Positions 19,921-27,808 of a DNA stretch of 64,000 nucleotides are shown here, in pieces. The position numbers were made by a program, and so were the translations under genes. Numbering within the stretch: position 1 is the first letter of the stretch; each line of letters begins with the position of its first letter. The notes beneath the pieces are model-generated. The model did not search any database, had not been told where the DNA came from, and saw nothing but the letters and a program-made list of their open reading frames with translations. This stretch comes from Carboxylicivirga taeanensis (GTDB lineage Bacteria; Bacteroidota; Bacteroidia; Bacteroidales; Marinilabiliaceae). The stretch covers positions 186,001 to 250,000 of the forward strand of contig NZ_JBPUSJ010000003.1 of assembly GCF_051851475.1 (NCBI RefSeq), read 5' to 3'.

Positions 19921-22181
19921 CTGGCCGCCTTCCAGGTTTGACGCAGGGTAATAAGGGTTGCCAATAACCAAACACCCAATCCTCCCAACAAAAAGTAATA
20001 CCAATGAATGGCGGCATGTACAATAAAGTTACTCATCCATAGCTCCATCAGGTACCAAACCAAGGGAGCTGAAAGCAGAAAGGCAATGACAATGGTATAG
20101 GTGATTTTCCGATTGAGTAACCGTATAATATCATAAATACGGGCCCCGTTAACTTTACGAATTCCAATCTCCTTCACATGCCGTTGAGTAATAATTGTTA
20201 CCAAGCCAGTAATGCCAATTGCCGTAATTAGCAGTGCAATAAAACTAAAGAAACTAATTAATTTAAACAGCCGCATCTCGCTCTTATAATACGCCTGGTA
20301 AGTATCATCTACAAACCCGTAATCAAACCTGTGATTGGGCGAAATAGCTTTGAAACTTCTCTCGATATGCTCTAAAACAAGCGGCAGACTTCCGGAGTAC
20401 TTTACAAATGCCATATTACATCTTTTCCGATTGAGCCAGAAACCCATGGGATCAACCGAATGGTGCAAGGAGGCGTAATGAAAATTTTCGCAAAAGCCAA
20501 TCAAATCAGCTTCTCCGTCAAATGTTGGGAAAGGCTTATTAAGCTTATGTTCCCAGTTATATTTGTTCATTGCCGCCTGATTAAAGATGAACTTACTGTT
20601 ATCCATCAGGTTGGTGGAGTAATCGCGTCCTTTGAGAATGTCTACTTCGAAAAAACTCAGAAAATTCTCAGCTACCGGCCACACAAAAAACGAGGCCTGC
20701 ACACCGTCAATGGTTCTTCCCCAACCCATCATGTCGTTGGCAGGACCATGAGCGGCATACGTCACATCAGTAATATGAGCCGAGCTCATCAATGCTGAAG
20801 TAAATCCATCCAGATTATTCTTAATTTTTCCGCTCAGTGGAAATGTGAGGATATTATTACTCACAATGCCGGTATCGTAATTAATTAAGAACTGCTTTTG
20901 CTGATAAATAACTATCGAACTAATAATTAAAACCAGTGAAGCCACAAACTGAAAGGTCATCAGCACAGCGCGCATGCTCATAAACGGCTTAGTAGATGAG
21001 CGGCTATATTTATCAATCAGGGTGTCGGCAAATCGGAACCCTGTTGGTAATAAAACCGATACAATTGCGGCTCCTACTCCAATACAGCCTAACATCAGCA
21101 GCCGCATGCTTAACGAGAAATCCTTTAAGTTGAAAGGCACCAATTCTGATAGCCTTGAGCTATCGAATAACTCAATTAATAAATAGGCTAAAGCCGCGGC
21201 CACTGTACAAATAATAAGTCCTTCAATTAGTAATGTTAACCTGATGTGCTTTAGTTGCGCCCCATTCACCTCCTGCACAAAGAAGCTCTTTTCACGGGTA
21301 GGCATAATGCCACACTTAAAATTATAGTAATTGATAACACTAATAATTAGAATTAGAAAAGCCACCGATAAAAATAAGTCAACCGTGGAGCGTTTGGTTA
21401 CTTCAGCATATTCATAATTTACCTGTTCGGCGAAATGTACGTCCTTGAGCGCGCGCAAATAAACACTTACTTCATCATCAAATTCTTCATTGAGAATGTC
21501 GGCAATCCGCTGGTTTAGCTCATCGGTCACCAATTGTGGCTCAATCTCTAAAAAGGTCAGGAAACTACTCTCCGATCTGTCTAAGCGTGTGGGGTTTTGC
21601 TTGATACTCATGAACCCAACCGGACTAAACGTGCTGCTTGAAGGAAACGACTTGTAAACAGCACATACCTCCAGCTCCCTGCCATAGTTAACCAGTATCC
21701 TTTCGCCGATCACATTTGTACTGCCAAAGAGTTGCACGGCTGCTTCCGAAGCAATGGCTATTTTACTTTTGTCAAGAAATGCCGCATTCAAATCCCCAAT
21801 CAGCACATCAAACGTAAGTAACTCGGTAATAGCAGAATCAGCCTGAAAGACTGAACCAGCATAAATATTGTCCGGCTGTGTGGGGTGCACAAGCACCCGA
21901 CCAGCATATGGCGATAATATACTGGCATTTTTAACCTCAGGAACCTTGTCCTTTAATAGTTGTGCGGTTGTCCCCTTGTATATCACCTGGTCGCCCACCT
22001 CAACTCGATAGACCCTTGCGGCCTTTTCGTGATGATTGTCAAAACTGTGTTCGTAAATGACATAAAAGAAGATGATTAATGAGGTGGCAAAGGCCATTGC
22101 AAACCCAAGCACATTAAGCAAGCTAAAATACTTACGATGAATAATATGCCGGAAAGCTGTTTTTATAAGGTACTTTATCAT
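19887..22181 (-). CDS. MacB/FtsX-type ABC permease (array member 1)
   Basis: A 764-residue fused double permease, first permease of the operon and only 6 bp after the adaptor gene. It shows the same order as the others: membrane segment about 22-42, periplasmic domain, three segments about 275-395, segment about 410-430, second periplasmic domain, three C-terminal segments. The conserved motif reads RHVKEIGIRKVNGAR and the end is NPIKALRYE. Tight spacing to the adaptor suggests these two are made in equal amounts and may form the core of a MacAB-like complex. Confidence 0.88.
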   Translation of the reverse strand: MIKYLIKTAFRHIIHRKYFSLLNVLGFAMAFATSLIIFFYVIYEHSFDNHHEKAARVYRVEVGDQVIYKGTTAQLLKDKVPEVKNASILSPYAGRVLVHPTQPDNIYAGSVFQADSAITELLTFDVLIGDLNAAFLDKSKIAIASEAAVQLFGSTNVIGERILVNYGRELEVCAVYKSFPSSSTFSPVGFMSIKQNPTRLDRSESSFLTFLEIEPQLVTDELNQRIADILNEEFDDEVSVYLRALKDVHFAEQVNYEYAEVTKRSTVDLFLSVAFLILIISVINYYNFKCGIMPTREKSFFVQEVNGAQLKHIRLTLLIEGLIICTVAAALAYLLIELFDSSRLSELVPFNLKDFSLSMRLLMLGCIGVGAAIVSVLLPTGFRFADTLIDKYSRSSTKPFMSMRAVLMTFQFVASLVLIISSIVIYQQKQFLINYDTGIVSNNILTFPLSGKIKNNLDGFTSALMSSAHITDVTYAAHGPANDMMGWGRTIDGVQASFFVWPVAENFLSFFEVDILKGRDYSTNLMDNSKFIFNQAAMNKYNWEHKLNKPFPTFDGEADLIGFCENFHYASLHHSVDPMGFWLNRKRCNMAFVKYSGSLPLVLEHIERSFKAISPNHRFDYGFVDDTYQAYYKSEMRLFKLISFFSFIALLITAIGITGLVTIITQRHVKEIGIRKVNGARIYDIIRLLNRKITYTIVIAFLLSAPLVWYLMELWMSNFIVHAAIHWYYFLLGGLGVWLLATLITLRQTWKAASQNPIKALRYE

Positions 22182-22187
22182 TGTGTC

Positions 22188-23438
22188 TTAATTTAAAACC
22201 ACCACTTCGTTATCTCCAAAAATTTCATAGCCCGAGGTAATCACTTCCTCCCCAGCCTCCAGGCCCTCCAGCACTTCAAAATAGCGCGGGTTTTGGCGAC
22301 CAATGCTTACCTGCCGTTTATAGGCGGCCGAGCGATCCTTATTCAGCACAAACACCCATTGTCCGCCTGTGCTTTGAAAGAAACTGCCACGCGGTAATAA
22401 GAGCGCTTTAGAAGAGTTGCCCAACTCCAGTTTCACATGGCTGGTTTGTCCAATACGCAGATTCTGACGGTTGCTGTTATCAAACTCCAGGTCCACCGTA
22501 AATTTTCCATCTTTAACTTCCGCATAGATCTTACTCACCTCCGCATCAATCGTTCTGTTGGGGAACTGGCACCTTGCCTTCAAACCTTTCCGGGTGCGCG
22601 AAATATAATGTTCATCCACCTCTGCTTTGAGCTTAAACTCATCGAGTATATTCACTTTTCCAATGCGTGTCCCATATGAAATGACCTGTCCTTCTTCCAA
22701 ATTCAGGGCAGCCAGCTGTCCGGTTACCGGCGCTTTGATCGTGAGGTTATCCAGACGCTGGCGAATGATGCCTTGGTTCTGTTCCATGCGCTGTGCCGAA
22801 TTCTCCAGCGTCTGAATCTGGATGCCACGATAAACGGAGTCACGCTTAAAACTCTCCCTCAACAGATTCATTTGTCGTTGCGATGCTTCGTAGCTGGTTT
22901 TATCACGCAAATACTCTTCTTCGGCTATTAAACCTTCCTTAAAAAAAGTGGTTGAATTATCGTATTTCCGCTTCTGGATAAACAAATCGCCCTCCAGTTG
23001 AACAATCTGATTCTGTATAGACATGGCATTCATTTCCATTTGCAAACGAGCCGTGCGCAGTTCATTAATGGCGCGGGCCACATTGGCCTCGTTATTCGAA
23101 ATCTCTAAAATCAGGTTGGTGTTGCTTAGCTGGGCAATGGCATCGCCCTCGTTCACCAGGCTACCTTCCTCCAGCAAGATGCCTTCCACCCGTCCACCTT
23201 CAATGGCATCGAGGAAAATGGTTTTGATGGGCTCAACCGTAGCTGTTACACTAATGTAATCCTGAAAATTATCGAGTTCAACCTTTGAGATAGTCACCCG
23301 GCTTGCATCTATCCTGACCTGGCTCCGGTGATCCGCAAAGGCTATAAAATAAATACTCCAGCAAAGGAACACGCCGCCTCCAATGAGCCATTTCAAATGC
23401 TTCTTCCACCAGGGTTTCTTTTGTAGTTGCTTATCCAT
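22188..23438 (-). CDS. HlyD/MacA-family periplasmic adaptor
   Basis: A 416-residue membrane-fusion protein: one N-terminal anchor (about 16-35), a beta-barrel/lipoyl half (about 55-105), a long coiled-coil hairpin (about 105-225, rich in Gln/Glu/Leu heptads), the second lipoyl half (APVTGQLAALNLEEGQVI) and a barrel domain to about 410. MacA-like adaptors link an inner-membrane ABC or RND pump to an outer-membrane TolC-like channel. It is the first gene of the operon, preceded by a sigma-54-type promoter, and the only adaptor for seven permeases. No TolC-like gene is present in the window. Confidence 0.92.
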   Translation of the reverse strand: MDKQLQKKPWWKKHLKWLIGGGVFLCWSIYFIAFADHRSQVRIDASRVTISKVELDNFQDYISVTATVEPIKTIFLDAIEGGRVEGILLEEGSLVNEGDAIAQLSNTNLILEISNNEANVARAINELRTARLQMEMNAMSIQNQIVQLEGDLFIQKRKYDNSTTFFKEGLIAEEEYLRDKTSYEASQRQMNLLRESFKRDSVYRGIQIQTLENSAQRMEQNQGIIRQRLDNLTIKAPVTGQLAALNLEEGQVISYGTRIGKVNILDEFKLKAEVDEHYISRTRKGLKARCQFPNRTIDAEVSKIYAEVKDGKFTVDLEFDNSNRQNLRIGQTSHVKLELGNSSKALLLPRGSFFQSTGGQWVFVLNKDRSAAYKRQVSIGRQNPRYFEVLEGLEAGEEVITSGYEIFGDNEVVVLN

Positions 23439-23467
23439 AATGTATGCTTTGACTTCGGTTAGGGCTT

Positions 23468-23484
23468 ATGCCAAAGTCGTGCCT
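23468..23484 (-). promoter_or_regulatory. Sigma-54 (-24/-12) promoter of the ABC operon
   Basis: On the minus strand the sequence AGGCACGACTTTGGCA has GG and GC exactly ten bases apart and matches most of the sigma-54 consensus TGGCACG-N4-TTGCA, with TGGC in place of TTGC. It ends 30 bases before the adaptor start codon. A sigma-54 activator gene lies 1.1 kb away on the other strand. Confidence 0.75.
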
Positions 23485-23537
23485 CAGCTACTAAATATTG
23501 AATTACAGCGTTTTAATATTTTTACCCATTATAACAG

Positions 23538-23575
23538 TGTTGGATTTTCCAACACCTCTGTATGGATTTCCAACA
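23538..23575 (-). promoter_or_regulatory. Two tandem upstream activator sites
   Basis: TGTTGGATTTTCCAACA (23538-23554, part of a 19-bp inverted repeat) and TGTATGGATTTCCAACA (23559-23575) share 13 of 17 positions by eye. They are 21 bp apart centre to centre, two helical turns, and lie about 70 and 91 bp upstream of the -24/-12 promoter, the usual place for a dimeric enhancer-binding protein. Confidence 0.65.
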
Positions 23576-23655
23576 ATAAAGAAGTATTTTGTAGATGGAA
23601 TTGGATGTTTTTTCAATCCCCAAAGTGTATAAAACTAACCAATCTGGTAACCCAG

Positions 23656-23673
23656 CCCCCTTTTTAAAGGGGG
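23656..23673. repeat. CCCCC(T)..GGGGG palindrome
   Basis: CCCCCTTTTTAAAGGGGG; first of a group of similar palindromes around the DUF559 gene. Confidence 0.7.
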
Positions 23674-23716
23674 AAATATCTGAAGCAATACCAAACAGAT
23701 TGTTAGTTACACAAAG

Positions 23717-23783
23717 TTTCCCCCTTGGAGAAGGGGGAGCAACATAAAGAAGATTAATAATACAAATTTATTAGGGGGATTGA
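23717..23783. repeat. Left copy of the DUF559-flanking repeat
   Basis: It begins TTTCCCCCTTGGAGAAGGGG, continues GAGCAA and ends about 35 bases later with AGGGGGATTGA. The right copy at 24444-24511 has the same start, spacing and end. Confidence 0.8.
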
Positions 23784-23814
23784 CCTGAAGCATAACATAT
23801 TATTAAACCATAAA

Positions 23815-24195
23815 ATGTCGGAAGCACATTACAATAAGAAGTTTAAACATTTTGCCAGAAAGCTAAGAAATAACTCTACTGATGGTGAAATCATTCTTTG
23901 GAAAGAGGTGTTAAGGGCACGGCAGATATATGGTTATCAATTCAACAGACAATTTGCTATTGATAATTACATTGTTGACTTTATTTGTCGTAAACTAAGA
24001 CTTATTATTGAAGTAGATGGCTATTCGCATCAATTCAAAACTGAAAAAGATAAGTTAAGAGATAGAACATTAAATACACTGGGGTATCATGTTTTAAGAA
24101 TTGATGAGTATGAAGTTAAAAAGAACCTCAACAATGTTATTCGTGTGATTGCCACAACAATCGAAGAACTAGAAGAAAAAAATAAGGAACAATAA
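23815..24195 (+). CDS. DUF559-family endonuclease domain protein
   Basis: A 126-residue protein of the Vsr-like, PD-(D/E)xK-fold DUF559 family. The key stretch is complete: YQFNRQFAIDNYIVDFICRK (about 41-60) followed by LRLIIEVDGYSHQ (about 61-73), giving catalytic candidates Asp55 and Glu66 with Asp68/His72. Full family length, so it is probably intact. It lies between the divergent ABC operon and regulator genes, flanked on both sides by near-identical GC-rich palindromic repeats in an otherwise A/T-rich gap. The family is thought to cut DNA, but its cellular role is not settled. A link to the repeats, as in RAYT transposases with REP elements, is my inference. Confidence 0.85.
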   Translation: MSEAHYNKKFKHFARKLRNNSTDGEIILWKEVLRARQIYGYQFNRQFAIDNYIVDFICRKLRLIIEVDGYSHQFKTEKDKLRDRTLNTLGYHVLRIDEYEVKKNLNNVIRVIATTIEELEEKNKEQ

Positions 24196-24310
24196 ATTAA
24201 GACTTCCCCTCTTGCAGAAGGAGTGATGTACTGGACATTATAAACAGAAAAGAATTGATTATACGCCAATCCCCCGGAACTAACAAAACGGATAAAACAT
24301 AGAAATACCG

Positions 24311-24328
24311 CCCCCTTCGCCAAGGGGG
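24311..24328. repeat. CCCCC(T)..GGGGG palindrome
   Basis: CCCCCTTCGCCAAGGGGG downstream of the DUF559 gene. An inverted copy of the GGGGGATTG end motif (CAATCCCCC) lies at 24267-24275. Confidence 0.7.
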
Positions 24329-24443
24329 AAAAACTAACAGAATAAACACCAAAACCGACTAATCTACAATCGAAGAAAAACAATAACAATAGAAATCTCC
24401 CCTTGAAAAAAGCGGAAAACATAGCAAATAATAAACAAAACAA

Positions 24444-24511
24444 TTTCCCCCTTGGAGAAGGGGGAGCAATATGAAAGGAGATTTTAAATGTAAACATATC
24501 AGGGGGATTGA
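24444..24511. repeat. Right copy of the DUF559-flanking repeat
   Basis: Same layout as 23717-23783: TTTCCCCCTTGGAGAAGGGG at the start and AGGGGGATTGA at the end. The rest of the 24196-24557 gap holds degenerate copies of the same palindromes and no gene. Confidence 0.8.
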
Positions 24512-24557
24512 ATATCTGACAATCCACCAACCTAAACCTCAATAAACCATAACAACA

Positions 24558-25925
24558 ATGCCCAAAGAAGGACAAATACTTATAGTTGATGACAATAAAG
24601 AGCTGCTGGTCGCACTCAAGCTCTACCTCAACCCACATTTTAAAACGGTAGTTACGGAGCATAACCCAAACCGAATTATTGAGCACCTTAACAAAAACGC
24701 TTTTGATATTGTGATGCTCGATATGAATTTCAAAGCAGGCATCAACACGGGCAACGAGGGGCTGTTTTGGATGCAGGAGGTTCACAAGTACGACCCTGAA
24801 CTGGCCGTGGTACTCATTACCGCCTACAGCGATGTGGCCCTGGCTGTTAAGGCCATTAAAAATGGGGCCGCCGATTTTATTGAGAAATCGTGGGACGAAC
24901 AGAAAATCCTTTCAACCCTTAGGGCTGTGTATAAACTCCAGAAATCGAAGCGAGACATCAACCGCTTGAAGAAAAAACATAAGCACCTCAAAGAAGCCAT
25001 TGCCAATCAAACGGACTTGTTTATTGGCCGCTCCGAAGCCATGCAACAAATAATGAACATGGTGAATAAGGTGGCTCCAACCGATGTTAATGTGCTTATT
25101 CTAGGTGAGAACGGCACCGGCAAGGAAGTGATGGCCCGCACCATCCACCATCTTTCAGCCCGGAAAGAAGAGATGTTTGTAGCCGTTGATTTAGGCGCTA
25201 TTCATGAAAACCTGTTTGAAAGCGAATTGTTTGGCCATAAGAAGGGAGCTTTTACCGATGCGAAAACAGACCGGACCGGCCGCTTTGAAGTGGCCTCAGG
25301 AGGCACCCTGTTTCTGGATGAGATAGGCAACCTGTCGTTGGCTGCTCAGGCAAAGCTTCTGGCAGCACTGCAAAACAGGGAAATCACACCTGTGGGGGGC
25401 ACCCGCCCCATTAAGGTAGACATCCGGCTGATATGTGCCACCAACATGCCGCTGCAGCAAATGGTAGCTGAGGGAACGTTTCGCGAAGACCTGCTTTACC
25501 GTATCAACACCATCACCATGGAGCTGCCGGCGCTTCGCAATCGCAGGGAAGACATTGGCGGATTAGCCAGCTACTTCATCCAAAAACAAGCCGATAAATA
25601 CAATAAAGGGTCCTTAAGTCTGACCCGGCAGGCCATCCAGACCTTACAGGAGCAATCGTGGCCGGGCAACATCCGTGAGCTACAGCACACCATTGAAAAG
25701 GCAGTTATTCTCTGCGATTCAACCACCATCTGCAGCGATAACCTGTTTCTGAAACCTCATCAAAAAAAGGTGTTAGACGAAGGGTGCTTTAACCTGATTG
25801 AGCATGAGCGCCTGCTGATTGAGAAAGCCATTGCCAACTGTAAAGGAAATATGAGCAAGGCCGCAGTTAAACTCGGTATTAACCGCTCTACTTTATACGA
25901 CAAAATAAAAAAGTATGACCTTTAA
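24558..25925 (+). CDS. Sigma-54-dependent NtrC-family response regulator
   Basis: A 455-residue enhancer-binding protein. Receiver domain at about 5-120 with acidic pair Asp11/Asp12, phospho-acceptor Asp55 (VMLDMNF), Thr88 and Lys110. AAA+ domain at about 150-380 with Walker A GENGTGKE (183-190), Walker B GGTLFLDEIGN, and the sigma-54 contact loop reading GAFTDA (230-235) rather than GAFTGA. The C-terminus is a Fis-type helix-turn-helix (GNMSKAAVKLGINRSTLYDKI). It overlaps the kinase gene by 11 bp, so the pair is co-translated. The likely target is the sigma-54 promoter of the ABC operon 1.1 kb away. Confidence 0.95.
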   Translation: MPKEGQILIVDDNKELLVALKLYLNPHFKTVVTEHNPNRIIEHLNKNAFDIVMLDMNFKAGINTGNEGLFWMQEVHKYDPELAVVLITAYSDVALAVKAIKNGAADFIEKSWDEQKILSTLRAVYKLQKSKRDINRLKKKHKHLKEAIANQTDLFIGRSEAMQQIMNMVNKVAPTDVNVLILGENGTGKEVMARTIHHLSARKEEMFVAVDLGAIHENLFESELFGHKKGAFTDAKTDRTGRFEVASGGTLFLDEIGNLSLAAQAKLLAALQNREITPVGGTRPIKVDIRLICATNMPLQQMVAEGTFREDLLYRINTITMELPALRNRREDIGGLASYFIQKQADKYNKGSLSLTRQAIQTLQEQSWPGNIRELQHTIEKAVILCDSTTICSDNLFLKPHQKKVLDEGCFNLIEHERLLIEKAIANCKGNMSKAAVKLGINRSTLYDKIKKYDL

Positions 25926-27249
25926 GCACCATACCCTCAGCCTTGTTGTTCAGGCAGTATTACTGGCTACTACCCCGCTCATCGCCTGTTTGCTTTGGGT
26001 AACCGAGCAGCCCCATATGCTTCTATACCTCCTGGTCTGCGTTTACCTGGTGCAGGTGGTTCACTTAATTTTTTCCGTACGAAAAACCAATCGTGAGCTG
26101 GCTAAATTTATTGAGTCCTTTGGTTTTGGCGATACCACCATTCACTTTAGCACACGCGACAGAGATGCCTCATTCCAGGATCTGTTTAAGGCTTTTAACA
26201 AGGTCGTTAAAGCTTTCAGACAACTCAAGATCGATAAAGAAAAAGAATACCTGTTTTTTGAAAATGCCCTGAAGAAGCTGGGGGTGGCCATTATTGTTGT
26301 GAATGAACATGGAAACGTGGTAATGACCAACGATGCGCTGCTGCAATTACTCGATTATAAATACCTCCACCGCATTGATAAGCTCAACACCTTAAAGCCG
26401 GGCCTGGCACATGAACTGATGCAGCTACAACCTCACCAGCAACATTTGGTGGAGCTGATGGTGAATAACCGCCTGCTGCAGGTGGCGCTAACATCGGTAT
26501 TGATGAAACAGGAAAAGAAGGTATTGCGCCTCATTGCATTCCAGGACATCCGCAGCGAGATAGAACAAAAAGAACTGGAGTCGTGGCAAAAGCTGATACG
26601 CGTTCTAACCCATGAAGTTATCAACTCTCTCAGCCCGGTGAACCTCATCTCGGCCGGCCTGAAGCAGCGATTTCAAACCGATGAGCAGCCGCTGATTGTA
26701 GCCGCCGATGAGCAGCAGGAAATCATTGAAGCCCTGGACGCTATGCACAACCGCAGTAAGGGACTGACCCAATTTGTGGAAAGCTACCGGAGCATGACCG
26801 GCCTGAAAAGTGCCCAGACGAACCATTGCAATATCCACCAGCTACTAACACGTATCCAAACACTGTTTGCAACACCTGCCAGTAAAGCCAACTGCCAGGT
26901 CAACATCAATTGCTCGCCGGCCATAGCCCACAATATTGATGAAAAGCTGATTGAACAGGTGCTTATTAACCTGGTAAAGAACAGCATGGAAGCACTTGAT
27001 AAAGCAGAATCAGCCATCACCATTGAAGCGGGCAAAAAGGAGCAACACCTTCACCTCAGCATTGCCGACAATGGCAAAGGTATTCCGGCCGATGAGCTAA
27101 ATAAAGTCTGCGTCCCATTTTACACCACCCGCCAGGGAGGAAATGGTATTGGGCTGGCCCTATCACGCCAGGTGATGCGACTGCATGGCGGACAGTTAAA
27201 ACTGAATTCTGTTGAAGGCGAAGGCACAAGGGTTGAACTAATATTTTAG
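25915..27249 (+). CDS. Sensor histidine kinase, partner of the sigma-54 regulator
   Basis: A 444-residue membrane kinase. Two N-terminal membrane segments (about 8-28 and 33-52) with almost no periplasmic loop, a PAS-like region (about 115-215), a dimerisation/phosphotransfer helix with the H-box LTHEVINSLSPV (His233), and an HATPase domain with N-box NLVKNSMEAL, G1 DNGKGIP and G2 GNGIGLALS. The tiny loop suggests sensing within the membrane or cytoplasm, as in kinases that watch a partner transporter or the bilayer. The ATG overlaps the end of the regulator gene. Confidence 0.94.
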   Translation: MTFKHHTLSLVVQAVLLATTPLIACLLWVTEQPHMLLYLLVCVYLVQVVHLIFSVRKTNRELAKFIESFGFGDTTIHFSTRDRDASFQDLFKAFNKVVKAFRQLKIDKEKEYLFFENALKKLGVAIIVVNEHGNVVMTNDALLQLLDYKYLHRIDKLNTLKPGLAHELMQLQPHQQHLVELMVNNRLLQVALTSVLMKQEKKVLRLIAFQDIRSEIEQKELESWQKLIRVLTHEVINSLSPVNLISAGLKQRFQTDEQPLIVAADEQQEIIEALDAMHNRSKGLTQFVESYRSMTGLKSAQTNHCNIHQLLTRIQTLFATPASKANCQVNINCSPAIAHNIDEKLIEQVLINLVKNSMEALDKAESAITIEAGKKEQHLHLSIADNGKGIPADELNKVCVPFYTTRQGGNGIGLALSRQVMRLHGGQLKLNSVEGEGTRVELIF

Positions 27250-27421
27250 AACATTCCCACTTTTGCCCAGGTCCCTTCCACAACGGGGCCGATGCCGGAT
27301 AATTGAAAGAGCGGGGCACTTACTGGAAATGCAATTAATTATATCACATTTTTTTTAGAAACTGAACACCCTATAAGCCAGACACAACAGGCATAGGCAA
27401 ATATTTTTCTTTGAATTTACA

Positions 27422-27451
27422 TTTGATTTAATGATTATTCTTCTATTTTTG
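27422..27451 (+). promoter_or_regulatory. Housekeeping promoter of tRNA-Trp
   Basis: TTTG (27422-27425), 18-base spacer, TATTTTTG (27444-27451): a full match to the Bacteroidota -33/-7 consensus. It lies 35 bases before the tRNA 5' end. Confidence 0.75.
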
Positions 27452-27486
27452 CATCCGCATTAGCAAAGGCAATGCTACTTAAAAAT

Positions 27487-27559
27487 ACGGGTGTAGCTCA
27501 GTTGGTAGAGCACTGGTCTCCAAAACCAGGTGTCGGGCGTTCGAGTCGCTCCTCCCGTG
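27487..27559 (+). tRNA. tRNA-Trp (anticodon CCA)
   Basis: A 73-nt cloverleaf with anticodon CCA at 27520-27522 in the loop CTCCAAA, D-arm AGCTCAGTTGGTAGAGC and T-loop TTCGAGT. The acceptor stem ACGGGTG/CTCCCGT has one T-T mismatch. The 3' CCA is not encoded. Confidence 0.95.
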
Positions 27560-27562
27560 CAT

Positions 27563-27588
27563 AATCCTGACCTCGGTCGGGATTTTTT
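27563..27588 (+). terminator. Terminator after tRNA-Trp
   Basis: AATCCTGAC, loop CTCG, GTCGGGATT and a T-run: a 9-bp stem with one wobble. Confidence 0.8.
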
Positions 27589-27604
27589 ATATCACCAAGT
27601 GAAC

Positions 27605-27634
27605 TTTGAGAATAAAAATAAGTTCCTATATTTG
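27605..27634 (+). promoter_or_regulatory. Housekeeping promoter of tRNA-Ser
   Basis: TTTG (27605-27608), 18-base spacer, TATATTTG (27627-27634). It ends 11 bases before the tRNA, so transcription would start at or next to the mature 5' end. Confidence 0.75.
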
Positions 27635-27645
27635 GTGCACAATTT

Positions 27646-27733
<88 letters not shown>

Positions 27734-27740
27734 ATAAATG

Positions 27741-27768
27741 ATGCTTTACTACTGGTAAAGCATTTTTT
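27741..27768 (+). terminator. Terminator after tRNA-Ser
   Basis: ATGCTTTAC, loop TACTG, GTAAAGCAT followed by six T: a perfect 9-bp stem. Confidence 0.85.
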
Positions 27769-27808
27769 CGTTACAGCAGGCTCGTATCAAGTCCTTTTAC
27801 CGATTCAC

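Noticed and set aside
23656..24511. Insertion sequence or composite transposon
   Set aside because: There is no transposase, no target-site duplication that I can see, and the ends are palindromes rather than terminal inverted repeats.
24087..24785. 232-codon minus-strand frame across the DUF559 gene end, the repeats and the regulator start
   Set aside because: It is antisense to two genes with strong domains, and its Phe/Cys/Ser-rich translation is typical of shadow frames over GC-rich palindromes.
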